From: Gemmatimonadaceae bacterium
GTDB taxonomy: Bacteria; Gemmatimonadota; Gemmatimonadetes; Gemmatimonadales; Gemmatimonadaceae
NCBI GenBank assembly: GCA_030835125.1
Contig: JAUQWM010000012.1
Coordinates: forward strand, 115,718 to 179,717
Length of the DNA stretch: 64,000 nt
Reading direction: 5' to 3'
The translations under genes were made by a program, and so were the position numbers. Position 1 is the stretch's first letter; every line of letters starts with the position of its first letter. The notes beneath the pieces were generated by a model, which worked only from the letters and a program-made list of their open reading frames with translations, searched no databases and had not been told where the DNA came from. Of this stretch, positions 43,027-54,077 are shown one piece after another.

Positions 43027-45390
43027 ATGAAGACACGAAGACGGTCCGTCCGCTGGATGTCGAGCGCCATTGTCGCGCTGGTCGCGGGGTGCAGCTCCGA
43101 TTCGACCGAGGTCACGCAGCCCCCCCAGGCAGGGCCGCCGCTGACGTCCGGGACGGTAGCCGTCAGCCGAACATCGGCGTTGCTCACCGCGATCGGTCAA
43201 TCGCAGCATCTCACGGCGCGCACGATGGATAGTTCTGGAGCAGCGGTGAACGCCGCCGTCGCCTGGAGTTCCTCGGCGCCTGACCAGGTCAGCGTCGATG
43301 CGACGGGACGCGTGACGGCCAGAGCCATCGGGTCCGCGATGGTCTTTGCGACCTCTGGCGGCGTGAAGTCGCCACCGGTCTTCATCGTGGTCGCGGAACC
43401 GCCGGCGGGGACGTTGCTCGTCACCGATGCTCAGGTTCTCCTGATTACTCCTCCCGCCGGGCTGGCTGCCGGGCAAATGCCCGGTATCGGGACGACGTAC
43501 GAAGTTCGCCTCGCGGGAGTCGCGACTCCGCCGGCCCCCGGCACGGTTGTCCTGTCGGCCGAGAATTCAGCCGTGGCGGGGAAGGTCGTCTCCACACGCA
43601 GTGAGTCGGGGGCCTTGGTGGTCACGCTCGCGCTGGCCCCGCTGCGGGAGCTTTTCTCGCGATACAGCATCAACTGGAGCATCGACCTCGCCGCGTTCCC
43701 CGCGGTGCTCGACCTGACGACCCCGGGTTCGTCGGCCGGCAGTGTCTCACCAGCAGCGCGCCTCCGGCCACCGTCGACACCGCCGGCAGCCAACTTCATA
43801 CAACCGTTCTCGGCGGTGAGTTGCGAAGCCAGCCTGGCACCGGTGCTCCTGAGCCGGACCGTCCAGCTCGCCCCGACCGCGGACCTGCGCCTTGATGTTG
43901 TTGACGACCCCGGGTACACGCGCCGCGCCGTCGTGGGCTCATTCAAGACCGTCGGCACCGTGGCGGTCAAGCTCAATGCCGGATTCAAGTTTTCGGGGAA
44001 ATGCCTGGCGCAGGTGCTGATCAGGATCCCGATCGGAGGCCCGCTCGCCCTCGGCATCATGCCGGGAGTGCGGGTCGGCGTTGGTGTGGGCCTCGACGGG
44101 GAGATTGCATTGACGGCTGGCGAGCTGTCCATCACCGGAGAAGTGGGGACGCAGCTCGAGGTGGGATGGGAGTGCGGCGGAATTACGTCCGTTTGCCGGG
44201 CGCTCGAGAGCCTGACGCCGATCAGGAAACTGACGCCGAAGTACGAGGTGGTCAGCCCGCGTCAAGGAATGCGGGTGAAGCTCTCCGGGCAATTGTATGC
44301 CCTGGTGGGACTCGACGCCGTGTTCTTCACGTCGTTCACGCTAGGCGTTGTCGAAGCCAGGGTCGGACCCGTCCAATCCGTTGACCTCGGCTTCGAGGAG
44401 GACCAGGTCATCGTCCCCACGTATGCGTCAACCTACGACCTGAAGCTCGAGGCGGTCGTCGAGCCGGGGTCGGGCCTGCAGGAGCTCCTCAATTTCACCT
44501 TTGGGCCGGGCCACGTCACGTTCCAGGGAAAGGCCTCCACGACCTTATCGGAATCACCCAAAGGCGTACTCTCCGTCAGCCAGGCGATCGTGCCGCCGTC
44601 GGGCGTGAGCGTCGACCTCAGGGTCGACCTGACGAACACCGACTATTTCGGGATCGGCTACAACGTCCGTCATGTGGTCCTGTGGCGGAAGAAGCCGAAT
44701 GACACCAACTGGACCCATTTCCGGGACATCAACGTCACGGCGAGCAATCAGACGGTCTTCACTTATACGTGGCAACCGACGCTTGACGACCTCGGGACGA
44801 CAGAGTTCGCGGCGCTGGTCTACAGCGCGACGGACTTCCCGGTACCGGGCCTCGAAGTTTCCGCGAACTCGATTGCGAAGGTGCTGGTATCATGCTTCTC
44901 GACACCCCGGGCCGACGAGAGCGTGGCGGCGACAAGTACCTGCTCCGACACGTGGCAGGGTACGGCAACGTTCTTCCAGCCCGACGAGATCCAGATCGAC
45001 GTGAGCGTCACGTGGACCAGAAACCCGAGGGTCACAGATCCAGGCCTGGTGAGGTACATGGCGACCGGAACGGCAACCGTCAAATGGATCCGCTGGAACA
45101 GCATGGGGTGCTCGGTATCGGAGACCGTCTTTCCCATCAACGAGGACGACGGCTCCGAAGATGGCGGCCTGTCGGTCGACTACGGTGAAACGCCACCGGC
45201 CTTTGGCGGGCTCGCCGTGGTACTCTTCCCGGTAACCGTAACCTGTCCCGGGGGTGCGCCCGGCTTCTTCCCCCTGGGAATGATCTGGCTCAGCGGATCA
45301 GGCAACGTCAGCGCGAACGGCACTCTCATCCAGGGTCGCAACGATGTCGGGGGCGGCATCTATTGGTCGTGGTCGTTCGCACGTCCGTAG
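43027..45390 (+). CDS. Large lipoprotein with bacterial Ig-like (BIG2) domain
   Basis: A 787-residue protein with a lipoprotein signal (RWMSSAIVALVAG, then CSSDST). Residues about 40-125 are a BIG2 domain (VAVSRTSALLTAIGQSQHLT, AWSSSAPDQVSVDATGRVTA). The remainder is beta-rich without a family that I recognise; it includes a hydrophobic barrel-like stretch (VGVGVGLDGEIALTAGELSI) and several cysteine pairs toward the end. It is probably a surface-exposed structural or adhesive protein. It is divergent from the amidohydrolase gene and convergent with the kinase gene. Confidence 0.8.
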   Translation: MKTRRRSVRWMSSAIVALVAGCSSDSTEVTQPPQAGPPLTSGTVAVSRTSALLTAIGQSQHLTARTMDSSGAAVNAAVAWSSSAPDQVSVDATGRVTARAIGSAMVFATSGGVKSPPVFIVVAEPPAGTLLVTDAQVLLITPPAGLAAGQMPGIGTTYEVRLAGVATPPAPGTVVLSAENSAVAGKVVSTRSESGALVVTLALAPLRELFSRYSINWSIDLAAFPAVLDLTTPGSSAGSVSPAARLRPPSTPPAANFIQPFSAVSCEASLAPVLLSRTVQLAPTADLRLDVVDDPGYTRRAVVGSFKTVGTVAVKLNAGFKFSGKCLAQVLIRIPIGGPLALGIMPGVRVGVGVGLDGEIALTAGELSITGEVGTQLEVGWECGGITSVCRALESLTPIRKLTPKYEVVSPRQGMRVKLSGQLYALVGLDAVFFTSFTLGVVEARVGPVQSVDLGFEEDQVIVPTYASTYDLKLEAVVEPGSGLQELLNFTFGPGHVTFQGKASTTLSESPKGVLSVSQAIVPPSGVSVDLRVDLTNTDYFGIGYNVRHVVLWRKKPNDTNWTHFRDINVTASNQTVFTYTWQPTLDDLGTTEFAALVYSATDFPVPGLEVSANSIAKVLVSCFSTPRADESVAATSTCSDTWQGTATFFQPDEIQIDVSVTWTRNPRVTDPGLVRYMATGTATVKWIRWNSMGCSVSETVFPINEDDGSEDGGLSVDYGETPPAFGGLAVVLFPVTVTCPGGAPGFFPLGMIWLSGSGNVSANGTLIQGRNDVGGGIYWSWSFARP

Positions 45391-45395
45391 GCTCC

Positions 45396-45416
45396 GCAAT
45401 CTGCACTCTGCACTTC
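45396..45416. repeat. CTCTGCA heptad repeat between convergent genes
   Basis: Three units fill the whole 26-base gap between the lipoprotein stop and the kinase-gene stop. Confidence 0.75.
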
Positions 45417-48158
45417 TCACCGTTCTCCCGACGCCGCGCGCGCGCGATTCCTCAGGTGCCAGTTCATGAGCACGATGAGCCGTGAGCGCGTCTGGGTTTC
45501 GACGGGGTCGACGTTCCGTATCATCACCAACGCACTTCCATCAGGGAACACGTCGTAGTTGCTCCTGTTGGTGGTTCCCGCCCACACATCCCGAAACAAC
45601 GTGTCGCGCCTGGTGACGTCCAACCGCGCACCGTCGCTGAGGCGCGCCACCATCATGTACTCCGTCGTCACTCGACCCGCCCGATAGAACAACTCCTTGC
45701 CGTCCGGTGCCCATATCGGTTCGGTGCCTCCGTTGACGGAGACGCGCACCTCGTCCGCTCCACTCGGCACCCTTCTGACGTACACCTCGTTCTGTCCGGT
45801 TCGATTCGTCACGTACGCGATCAGCTTGCCGTCAGGCGACATCTCCGGCGACGTCTCGGTGTACTCCTCGGCCAGGAACGGACGTGCCGCGGACAGCGAG
45901 TCCATGTGAACCAGCCAGACATCGAGGTTACTCTCACGTCCGACGCGAAAGGCAGCGTAGCTCCCCCGCTTGCTCAGGGAGATTGCGCGAATCGAAGCTC
46001 CGGCGCTGAGCAGCGGTGTCGCCATTCCTGGCTGGTAGAGTGGCTGCGACATCACGACGCTGTCGCCCCCATCCCGCGCGTAGACGAGGCGTTCACCATC
46101 AGGGCTCCAGGCCGGATAGATGCTGCCCGAATCGGCGGTGACCCGTGTGCGCACCTTTGACGCGGTGTCGAATCGCCATATGTCCGGGTGCCGAACGGGG
46201 TTCACAGGGCCCCGAAGTGGCACGGTATAGGCGATCTGTCGTCCATCAGGAGACACCCGTGGCGACCCATAGCGTCCCGAGGGCGTGCCTAACGGGCGTT
46301 CGACGCCAGCGCGCGATACCAGGAACAACTGCGCATTGCCGTCTCCACCGTCGGCGACATTGCCGGTCCGGTACACCAGGGTTCCGTTGTCCGCCACCGA
46401 GAATCCGGCGGCACCTCCACGACCGGTGGCTATCCCTTCCACGATTGGAAAGGATGCTCCAGTCACCTTCAGCGAACGTGCCGAGAAGGGCACCGCAAAC
46501 AGCCAGGCATCTGTTGTCGCGTAGACGATGTGGCCGGAGCCGGAGTATTGCGGATTCGTTCCGCGAATGCCGAGGTCCGTGACTTTCCCGTCCGGAATCG
46601 TGACGACGCCCAACGTGGTCGAATCGAGTTCCGCGACGTCCAGCCAGATCGTGATGAGTGCTGCCTTCCCTCCGGGCAACGCGCGCGGGAATCCATACCG
46701 GAAGTGGCGCCGCGACGTATCGGGTTCCACCAGCAGTGTCCGTGGACCTCCCTGGGCGGGCACTGTCCACAGGGCGTTGCGATGGACGACGATGAACGGG
46801 CCAGCATCGCTCCACGAGATCTGGCCATTCCCCGGACTGGAGTCGACGACCTGTCGCGCTGTTCCTCCGCGTACCGCCAGCAACTTCACCGAGAGAGTTC
46901 CGGCCCTGCCGTTCCGGTACGGGAACAGAATCTGCTGGCCATCCGGTGAGACGACCGGTGATCCCGTGCTGTCGCTGCCGCGCACAGGCACGATCTCGCG
47001 CTCGTCGAGGCGGCGGGTATACAGCATGGCTCCCGTACCGCGGCCCCGCGTCGCCGCAAACACCAGCGTGGAGCCGTCCCGGGAGAGTGAGAGACTGTTG
47101 GCGCCACCGGTTCCCGTGCCGATGTCCATGCTGTCCGGCAGGACGATCTCGAATTCGGATGGCACGAGCGGGCCCGCCGGGGACCCCGGACGCATAACGA
47201 GCACCGCCGCGGCCACCATCCCCACGGCCGCCACGCCCCACGCCGCCATCTCCCGGGCCGCCGGTCGCTTCGCGGTCGCCGTGCCGGTCGTGCCCACCGG
47301 GGCCGCCGACGTGGCGCGGGTGACGATCCTGGCGCCGCTCAACGCCTCGCTGAACTCCTTCGCCGTCGCCCATCGGTCCGCGGGTAACTTCTCGAGGGCG
47401 CGTTCCACCGCCGCCTCGACGTGCCCGGGGACGGTGGGGCGGCTCGACCGGATGCTGCGCGGTCGTTCGGTGAGCAATCGCGCGATGATCGCCTGCGACG
47501 TCGTGCCCGTATGCGGCGCCTCCCCGGTCAGCATCTCGTAGGTGAGCGCGCCGAGTGAGTAGATGTCGGTTCGGCCGTCGATGGCGCGGTCGCCGGTCGC
47601 CTGCTCGGGGCTCATGTATTGCGGCGTACCTAGCGACAGGCCGGTCTGGGTGATGCGACTGCCGCCGGCGTTCGACACCGCCAGGGCGATGCCGAAGTCG
47701 GCGACGAGCGGTTGCCCCTCGTGCAGCAGGATGTTCTCGGGCTTGAGGTCCCGGTGGATCACGCCATGCCGGTGCGCGTAATCCAGCGCGCTGCCGACGG
47801 CCACCGCGATGCGCACCGCTTCCTCGACCGGCAACTGCTTCTCGCGCTCGAGCCGCGCCCGCAGCGACTCGCCCTCGATGTACGGCATGACGTAGAACAG
47901 CAGGTGCTCCGCCGCGCCGCTATCGAACAACGGCAGCAGGTTCGGGTGCTGGAGGTTGGCGGTGACCTGGATCTCGCTCAGGAACCGCTCGACGCCGACC
48001 ACGGCGCCGAGGTCTGGCTTGAGGACCTTGAGCGCCACGCGGCGGTTGTGCCGGACGTCCCTCGCCAGGTAGACCGTGGCCATCCCACCCTCGCCGATGA
48101 GGCGATCGATGGCGTAGCGTCCGGCGAGTGCCGTATTGAGCTGGTCGGTCGGGTGCAT
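45417..48158 (-). CDS. Membrane serine/threonine protein kinase with PD40 beta-propeller sensor
   Basis: A 913-residue Hanks-type kinase. The catalytic domain is residues about 15-275: IGEGGMATVYLARDV, the ATP lysine in VALKVLKP (44), HRDLKPENILLHEG, DFGIALAVS and GTPQYMSPEQATGDRAIDGR. A single transmembrane segment follows (MAAWGVAAVGMVAAAVLVM, about 310-330), then an extracytoplasmic propeller of WD40/PD40 repeats (SGSPVVSPDGQQILFPY, SPRVSPDGRQIAYTV, SGSIYPAWSPDGERLVYARD, TSPEMSPDGKLIAYVTNRTG). This architecture is common in Gemmatimonadota and Acidobacteriota. The propeller probably senses an external signal. I use the ATG at 48158, next to the kinase domain. Confidence 0.93.
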   Translation of the reverse strand: MHPTDQLNTALAGRYAIDRLIGEGGMATVYLARDVRHNRRVALKVLKPDLGAVVGVERFLSEIQVTANLQHPNLLPLFDSGAAEHLLFYVMPYIEGESLRARLEREKQLPVEEAVRIAVAVGSALDYAHRHGVIHRDLKPENILLHEGQPLVADFGIALAVSNAGGSRITQTGLSLGTPQYMSPEQATGDRAIDGRTDIYSLGALTYEMLTGEAPHTGTTSQAIIARLLTERPRSIRSSRPTVPGHVEAAVERALEKLPADRWATAKEFSEALSGARIVTRATSAAPVGTTGTATAKRPAAREMAAWGVAAVGMVAAAVLVMRPGSPAGPLVPSEFEIVLPDSMDIGTGTGGANSLSLSRDGSTLVFAATRGRGTGAMLYTRRLDEREIVPVRGSDSTGSPVVSPDGQQILFPYRNGRAGTLSVKLLAVRGGTARQVVDSSPGNGQISWSDAGPFIVVHRNALWTVPAQGGPRTLLVEPDTSRRHFRYGFPRALPGGKAALITIWLDVAELDSTTLGVVTIPDGKVTDLGIRGTNPQYSGSGHIVYATTDAWLFAVPFSARSLKVTGASFPIVEGIATGRGGAAGFSVADNGTLVYRTGNVADGGDGNAQLFLVSRAGVERPLGTPSGRYGSPRVSPDGRQIAYTVPLRGPVNPVRHPDIWRFDTASKVRTRVTADSGSIYPAWSPDGERLVYARDGGDSVVMSQPLYQPGMATPLLSAGASIRAISLSKRGSYAAFRVGRESNLDVWLVHMDSLSAARPFLAEEYTETSPEMSPDGKLIAYVTNRTGQNEVYVRRVPSGADEVRVSVNGGTEPIWAPDGKELFYRAGRVTTEYMMVARLSDGARLDVTRRDTLFRDVWAGTTNRSNYDVFPDGSALVMIRNVDPVETQTRSRLIVLMNWHLRNRARAASGER

Positions 48159-48299
48159 GTCGGGCCGAGTGACAATCGGTTGAAGCTGCGGCAGGGGTCG
48201 GTACGTGTCCAGTTTGGCCCCCGGGCAGACGGTCCCCGCCACGTGTTGGAGTCGGGAGCCGCCTCACGAATCCTCATTGCTCCCACTCATCGCTGTCCC

Positions 48300-48327
48300 A
48301 AAAAAAAGGGGCCGCTTTCGCGGCCCC
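48300..48327 (-). terminator. Rho-independent terminator of groES-groEL
   Basis: An 8-bp stem GGGGCCGC/GCGGCCCC with a TTTC loop. On the minus strand it is followed by eight T. It lies about 50 bases after the groEL stop and separates the chaperonin operon from the kinase gene. Confidence 0.95.
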
Positions 48328-48335
48328 CTTCCTTT

Positions 48336-48369
48336 CAGCATGCAGCAATCAGCAACCAGCACCCAGCGT
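48336..48369. repeat. CAGCAAT-type heptad repeat between groEL and its terminator
   Basis: Five imperfect units (CAGCATG, CAGCAAT, CAGCAAC, CAGCACC, CAGCGTC) lie directly after the groEL stop codon. Confidence 0.85.
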
Positions 48370-48373
48370 CTGT

Positions 48374-50117
<1,744 letters not shown>

Positions 50118-50118
50118 G

Positions 50119-50427
50119 TCAGTTGATCACGGCGAGAACGTCGCTCTCGCGCAGGATGAGGTACTGGTCGCCCTCGATGGTGACCTCGGTCCCGCTGTAC
50201 TTCCCGTAGAGCACCTTGTCGCCGACCTTCACTTCCATGGCGACGCGCTTGCCGTCCTCGGTGCGGCCGGGGCCAACGGCGATGATCTCTCCCTGCTGCG
50301 GCTTCTCTTTCGCGGTGTCCGGGATATAAAGCCCGCCGCGCATGGTCTCGGACTCTTCCAGCGCCTTCACGACGACGCGGTCAGCGAGCGGCGCGATCTT
50401 CGTCGCCGCCGCGCTCTTGGTGGCCAT
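50119..50427 (-). CDS. groS: Co-chaperonin GroES
   Basis: A 102-residue heptameric lid of GroEL. It has [60 protein letters not shown], and the end [13 protein letters not shown]. The mobile loop is residues about 25-40. I chose the ATG at 50427 because AGGAGGG lies about 9 bases upstream; an ATG at 50436 would leave almost no spacing. It is the first gene of the groESL operon. Confidence 0.97.
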   Translation of the reverse strand: MATKSAAATKIAPLADRVVVKALEESETMRGGLYIPDTAKEKPQQGEIIAVGPGRTEDGKRVAMEVKVGDKVLYGKYSGTEVTIEGDQYLILRESDVLAVIN

Positions 50428-50472
50428 AGGGTGCATCCCTCCTGCTGGGAACGGTGATGGTTTCTTCGCCAG

Positions 50473-50497
50473 TAGCACTCTATGACAGTGAGTGCTA
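50473..50497 (-). promoter_or_regulatory. CIRCE operator (HrcA binding site)
   Basis: TAGCACTC, 9 bases, GAGTGCTA: the canonical CIRCE inverted repeat (consensus TTAGCACTC-N9-GAGTGCTAA) with a single mismatch at each outer end. It lies between the promoter and the groES start, so HrcA should repress groESL and release it on heat shock. Confidence 0.97.
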
Positions 50498-50507
50498 GCG
50501 GGCGTGA

Positions 50508-50536
50508 ATCATAGACAGGACCGGTCGTGGGGTCAA
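50508..50536 (-). promoter_or_regulatory. Sigma70-type promoter of groES-groEL
   Basis: On the minus strand TTGACC (50536-50531), 17-base spacer, TATGAT (50513-50508). The expected transcription start is about 50500, next to the CIRCE site. Confidence 0.88.
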
Positions 50537-50682
50537 GGCCTGCAGGATCGCCGATACCATAGCGTAACCGATTGCTCTGCAATGGCTTGCGGAGCCTGTT
50601 ACCTGATCTCGTCCGCGAGCCTCATCCGGGCGAGCAGACGCTCGAAGCGCGGCTCGGACCTCAGGGGCGCCAACACCGGATC

Positions 50683-50712
50683 GACCTCGGACCTCGGACC
50701 TCGGACCTCAGA
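50683..50712. repeat. CTCGGAC heptad repeat upstream of the S9 peptidase gene
   Basis: Four nearly perfect units, about 80 bases before the S9 peptidase start. The rest of the spacer 50537-50791 has no gene that I can support. Confidence 0.9.
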
Positions 50713-50791
50713 ACGTGTCCTCTGGTGAGGGCTCCGTGCGCGCGTTAGCGTCGAGCCGACGCCGGAACCCGGCACGGCCCTGGAGACCCGA

Positions 50792-53104
50792 ATGAGACGT
50801 ACAGCCCTTGCCGCCACCGTCCTGGCGCTTGCCGTCGCGGCCGCGGACGCCGCGGGCCAGCAGAAGCCCACGATCGCGCAGTTCATGAGCCCTGCCTCAC
50901 CGCTCGACCTCGCGTCGGCGAAGAAGGCGGATCGTCTCGCGTGGATGGCCTACGAGCGCGGGATGCGCAACGTCTACACCGCGGCGGCCCCGGACTTCCG
51001 CCCGGTGCGCCTGACGCGGTTCCTCGAGGACAACGGCATCGACATCACCGACGTCACCGTCTCCGACGACGGCGGCGTGGTGGTGTTCGTGCGGGGTTCC
51101 GCGCCTAACAGCGCGGGCTGGGTCGCGAATCCGTCGCACGATCCGGACGGCGGCGCACGCGAGATCTGGGCGGTGCGCACCACGGGCGGCGCGGCCTGGC
51201 GCCTGGCGGAGGGGAACGCCCCGGAGCTTTCGCCCGATGGGCGCTCGGTCCTCTACGTGAAGGAAGGACAGATCTACCGGGCACGGGTGTCGCAGGCGCC
51301 GCAGGCCAGCGACATCGACAAGGGCGAGAAGCCCTTCATCAACGCGTGGGGCACGAACAACGCGCCGCGCTGGTCGCCCGACGGTCGCAAGGTCGCCTTC
51401 GTGTCGACGCGCACGAATCACTCGTTCATCGGCCTCTACGACGTCGCGACCCGTTCGGTGACCTACGTGTCGCCGAGCGTGGACTACGACGCGATGCCGA
51501 CGTGGTCGCCGGACGGGAAGCAACTCGCGTTCACGCGCCGTCCGGGCCTGCCGTTCGGGCGCCAGGGCCAGGTGGGCGCCGGGGCGGCGAGCCTCGGCAA
51601 CCCGGCGGGACCCGCCGGTCGCGGAGGGTCGGCAGGTGTGTGCGCGGCGGTCGGCCAGGGTGGAGGTCGCGGGGGTCGCGGTGGCGGGCCGGACACGGCC
51701 ACCGCGGTCGACCGGCAGTTTCCCGGACTCTGTCGCGCGACGTTCCGGGGCGGCTACACGCTTTCGATCATGGTCGCCGACATCCCGTCGGGAACGATGG
51801 GGCACGTCGAGGAGAGCGCGATGCCGGCGCGCGAGGTGTGGCACAACGCGCCTGACGATCCGGTCTTCACCACCATCAATCGCCTGTTCTGGGGCGACGG
51901 GCATCTCGTCTTCCCCACCGCCCCGCCGCCGAACGACGAGTGGGAGCGCTACTGGTCGGTGAAGCTCGACGGATCGACGACGCGTCCCATCCTGCTCACC
52001 ACCACCGACGGCCTGATCGAGGACGCCACGTCGGCGATCCTCTCGCCCGACGGCAAGGTGCTGTACTACTGCACCAACGCGCGCGACATCGAGCACCGCG
52101 ACATCTGGGCGGTGCCGGTCGGGGGTGGCGAGCCGCGCCAGGTCACCACCGGCGCCGGCATCGAGACGTACCCGCAGCCGTTAGGCTCCGGGCGCCAGGT
52201 GGGCGTGCTGTACTTCGACGCGAAGCGGCCGGCGTCGGTGGGCCTCGTGCCAGCGGGCGGCGGCGCGGCGCGGGTGATCTTCCCCACCCTGCCGAAGGAC
52301 TTCCCGACCGAAGCCCACGTGGTCCCGGAGGTGGTGCGCATCAAGGCGGCGGACGGCCTCGAGGTCCCGAACCAGCTGTTCCTCCCGCAGGACCTCAAGC
52401 CGGGCGAGCGGCGGCCGGCGCTGATCTTCGTCCACGGCGGCCCGTCGCGGCAGATGCTCCCCGGGTATCACTACATGCAGTTCTACCACTGGGCCTATGC
52501 GTACAACCAGTGGCTGGCGAGCCAGGGCTACGTCGTGATGTCGGTGAACTACCGCAGCGGCATCGGCTACGGCCGCTCGTTCCGCCAGGCGCCTAACACG
52601 GGACGCAACGGCAACGCCGAGTACCAGGACGTGCTGGCCGCCGGCCAGTACCTGCAGGGACGTCCGGATGTCGATCCCTCGCGCGTGGGGATCTGGGGGC
52701 TGTCGTACGGCGGCGTGCTCACGTCGCAGGCGCTGGCGCGGAACTCCGACCTCTTCGTCGCCGGCGCTGACCTGGCGGGTGTCCACCTGTGGGGCAGCTC
52801 GCTCGACACGGCCGCGGTCTCCTATCGCTCGTCGGCCATCTCGGCGATCGACACGTGGAAGTCGCCAGTCTTCCTGGTACACGGGGACGACGACCGGAAC
52901 GTGGACTTCGCGCAGACGGTCGGTCTCGTCCAGCTCCTCCGGGCGCGCGACGTCCATTACGAGCTGATGGTCATCCCGGACGACCTCCACGAGTCCATGA
53001 TCCATGGCCTCTGGCTCGACACCTGGGAGCGGATCGGGAAATTCCTGCATCGTTTCGTCTGGGAACGGCAGTCGGCGGCCACGTCGTCCCCGGGCAGGAA
53101 CTGA
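50792..53104 (+). CDS. Exported S9-family (prolyl oligopeptidase-type) peptidase
   Basis: A 770-residue serine peptidase with a signal peptide (MRRTALAATVLALAVAAADA). The N-terminal two thirds form a propeller (ELSPDGRSVLYVKEGQIYRA, APRWSPDGRKVAFVSTRTNH, MPTWSPDGKQLAFTRRP). The catalytic domain has FVHGGPSRQM, VNYRSGIGYGRSFRQAP, the nucleophile GLSYGG (serine near 642), the aspartate in LVHGDDDRNVDF and the histidine in PDDLHESMIHGLW. A glycine/arginine-rich insert of about 45 residues (GQGGGRGGRGGG) interrupts the propeller near residue 290. It probably cleaves short peptides in the periplasm. Confidence 0.93.
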   Translation: MRRTALAATVLALAVAAADAAGQQKPTIAQFMSPASPLDLASAKKADRLAWMAYERGMRNVYTAAAPDFRPVRLTRFLEDNGIDITDVTVSDDGGVVVFVRGSAPNSAGWVANPSHDPDGGAREIWAVRTTGGAAWRLAEGNAPELSPDGRSVLYVKEGQIYRARVSQAPQASDIDKGEKPFINAWGTNNAPRWSPDGRKVAFVSTRTNHSFIGLYDVATRSVTYVSPSVDYDAMPTWSPDGKQLAFTRRPGLPFGRQGQVGAGAASLGNPAGPAGRGGSAGVCAAVGQGGGRGGRGGGPDTATAVDRQFPGLCRATFRGGYTLSIMVADIPSGTMGHVEESAMPAREVWHNAPDDPVFTTINRLFWGDGHLVFPTAPPPNDEWERYWSVKLDGSTTRPILLTTTDGLIEDATSAILSPDGKVLYYCTNARDIEHRDIWAVPVGGGEPRQVTTGAGIETYPQPLGSGRQVGVLYFDAKRPASVGLVPAGGGAARVIFPTLPKDFPTEAHVVPEVVRIKAADGLEVPNQLFLPQDLKPGERRPALIFVHGGPSRQMLPGYHYMQFYHWAYAYNQWLASQGYVVMSVNYRSGIGYGRSFRQAPNTGRNGNAEYQDVLAAGQYLQGRPDVDPSRVGIWGLSYGGVLTSQALARNSDLFVAGADLAGVHLWGSSLDTAAVSYRSSAISAIDTWKSPVFLVHGDDDRNVDFAQTVGLVQLLRARDVHYELMVIPDDLHESMIHGLWLDTWERIGKFLHRFVWERQSAATSSPGRN

Positions 53105-53181
53105 CGCGTCGTCTCGTTGGCGGTGCTGGCCGCGCCGCGACGCGGCCCGTAGAATCAGGGTGTGGACGTGCGTGAACCACG

Positions 53182-53207
53182 AGGGGCGGCTGCTGGTGGC
53201 CGCCCCT
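53182..53207 (+). terminator. Hairpin after the S9 peptidase gene, possible terminator
   Basis: A 9-bp stem AGGGGCGGC/GCCGCCCCT with an 8-base loop about 80 bases after the stop. No T-run follows, so it may work only as a transcript-end stabiliser. Confidence 0.5.
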
Positions 53208-53310
53208 TGTGCATTGGGGACTCGTACGCCAGTTCCCGCCGGTGGAGCCGGGACGGGCGAGGACGTAGGTTGCGGGGACTCAGGACCGGGCACACAGAAG
53301 GAGCGGCACC

Positions 53311-53922
53311 ATGGCCAGCAAGGATCCGCGCATCGATGAGTACATCGCCGAATCGGCGCCATTCGCGCGGCCCATCCTCAAGCACATTCGATCGGTCGTG
53401 CACGCGGGATGCCCTGAGGTCGTGGAGACGATCAAGTGGGGCGCGCCGGCCTTCGAGCATCACGGGATCCTGTGCGGCATGGCCTCGTTCAAGGCGCATT
53501 GCGTCTTCGGGTTCTGGAAGTCGGACCTGCTGGCCGACGAGTTCCCCGACGTCGCCAAGGCCGGCGGCAAGGCCATGGGGCAGTTCGGCCGCCTGACCAC
53601 GGTGAAGGACCTGCCGTCGAAGGCGGTGATGGTGCGCATGGTAAAGACGGCGGCGCGGCTGAACGAGGAAGGCGTGAAGCCACCGCGGCCCGCACCGGAT
53701 ACCGAGCCGAAGTCGGTGCGCGCGCCGGCGGACCTGCTGGCCGCACTCCGCAACAATGCCCAGGCTCGCGCGGCCTACGACGCGCTGAGCCCGAGCCAGA
53801 AGCGCGAGTACATCGAATGGATCACCGAGGCCAAGCGGGACGTCACGCGCAAGGCGCGCCTGGCGGACGCGGTGGAGTGGATGGCCGAGGGGAAGATCAG
53901 GAATTGGAAGTATGTTCGGTGA
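53311..53922 (+). CDS. YdeI/DUF1801-family protein
   Basis: A 203-residue cytoplasmic protein. The N-terminal 115 residues match DUF1801 (ILKHIRSVVHAGCPEVVETI, KWGAPAFEHHGILCGMASFK). The C-terminal part matches the YdeI/OmdA end (LLAALRNNAQARAAYDALSP, SQKREYIEWITEAKRDVTRK, ARLADAVEWMAEGK). Members are linked to stress and antimicrobial-peptide tolerance; the biochemical role is not settled. A good ribosome-binding site (AAGGAG) lies 7 bases before the ATG. Heptad repeats start at its stop codon. Confidence 0.9.
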   Translation: MASKDPRIDEYIAESAPFARPILKHIRSVVHAGCPEVVETIKWGAPAFEHHGILCGMASFKAHCVFGFWKSDLLADEFPDVAKAGGKAMGQFGRLTTVKDLPSKAVMVRMVKTAARLNEEGVKPPRPAPDTEPKSVRAPADLLAALRNNAQARAAYDALSPSQKREYIEWITEAKRDVTRKARLADAVEWMAEGKIRNWKYVR

Positions 53923-54031
53923 GGTTCGAGGTCTGAGGTCGGAGGTCCGAGTAGGAGCGCAAAGCACAAAGGCCTCAACCCTCAACTCTCAACTCTCAAC
54001 TCGTCATTCTGCACTCTGCACTCTGCACTCG
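53923..54031. repeat. Three consecutive heptad arrays: GAGGTCT, CTCAACT and CTCTGCA
   Basis: 53923-53951 (GAGGTCT-type), 53974-54002 (CTCAACT, four units) and 54007-54030 (CTCTGCA, three units), with a short GCGCAAA-like stretch between the first two. Four unit families known from other places in the window are joined here in one spacer. Confidence 0.93.
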
Positions 54032-54077
54032 TCGCTGCGCCTCCTCTTCGCTCCGCGAACCAACTGACTCCTCCCTC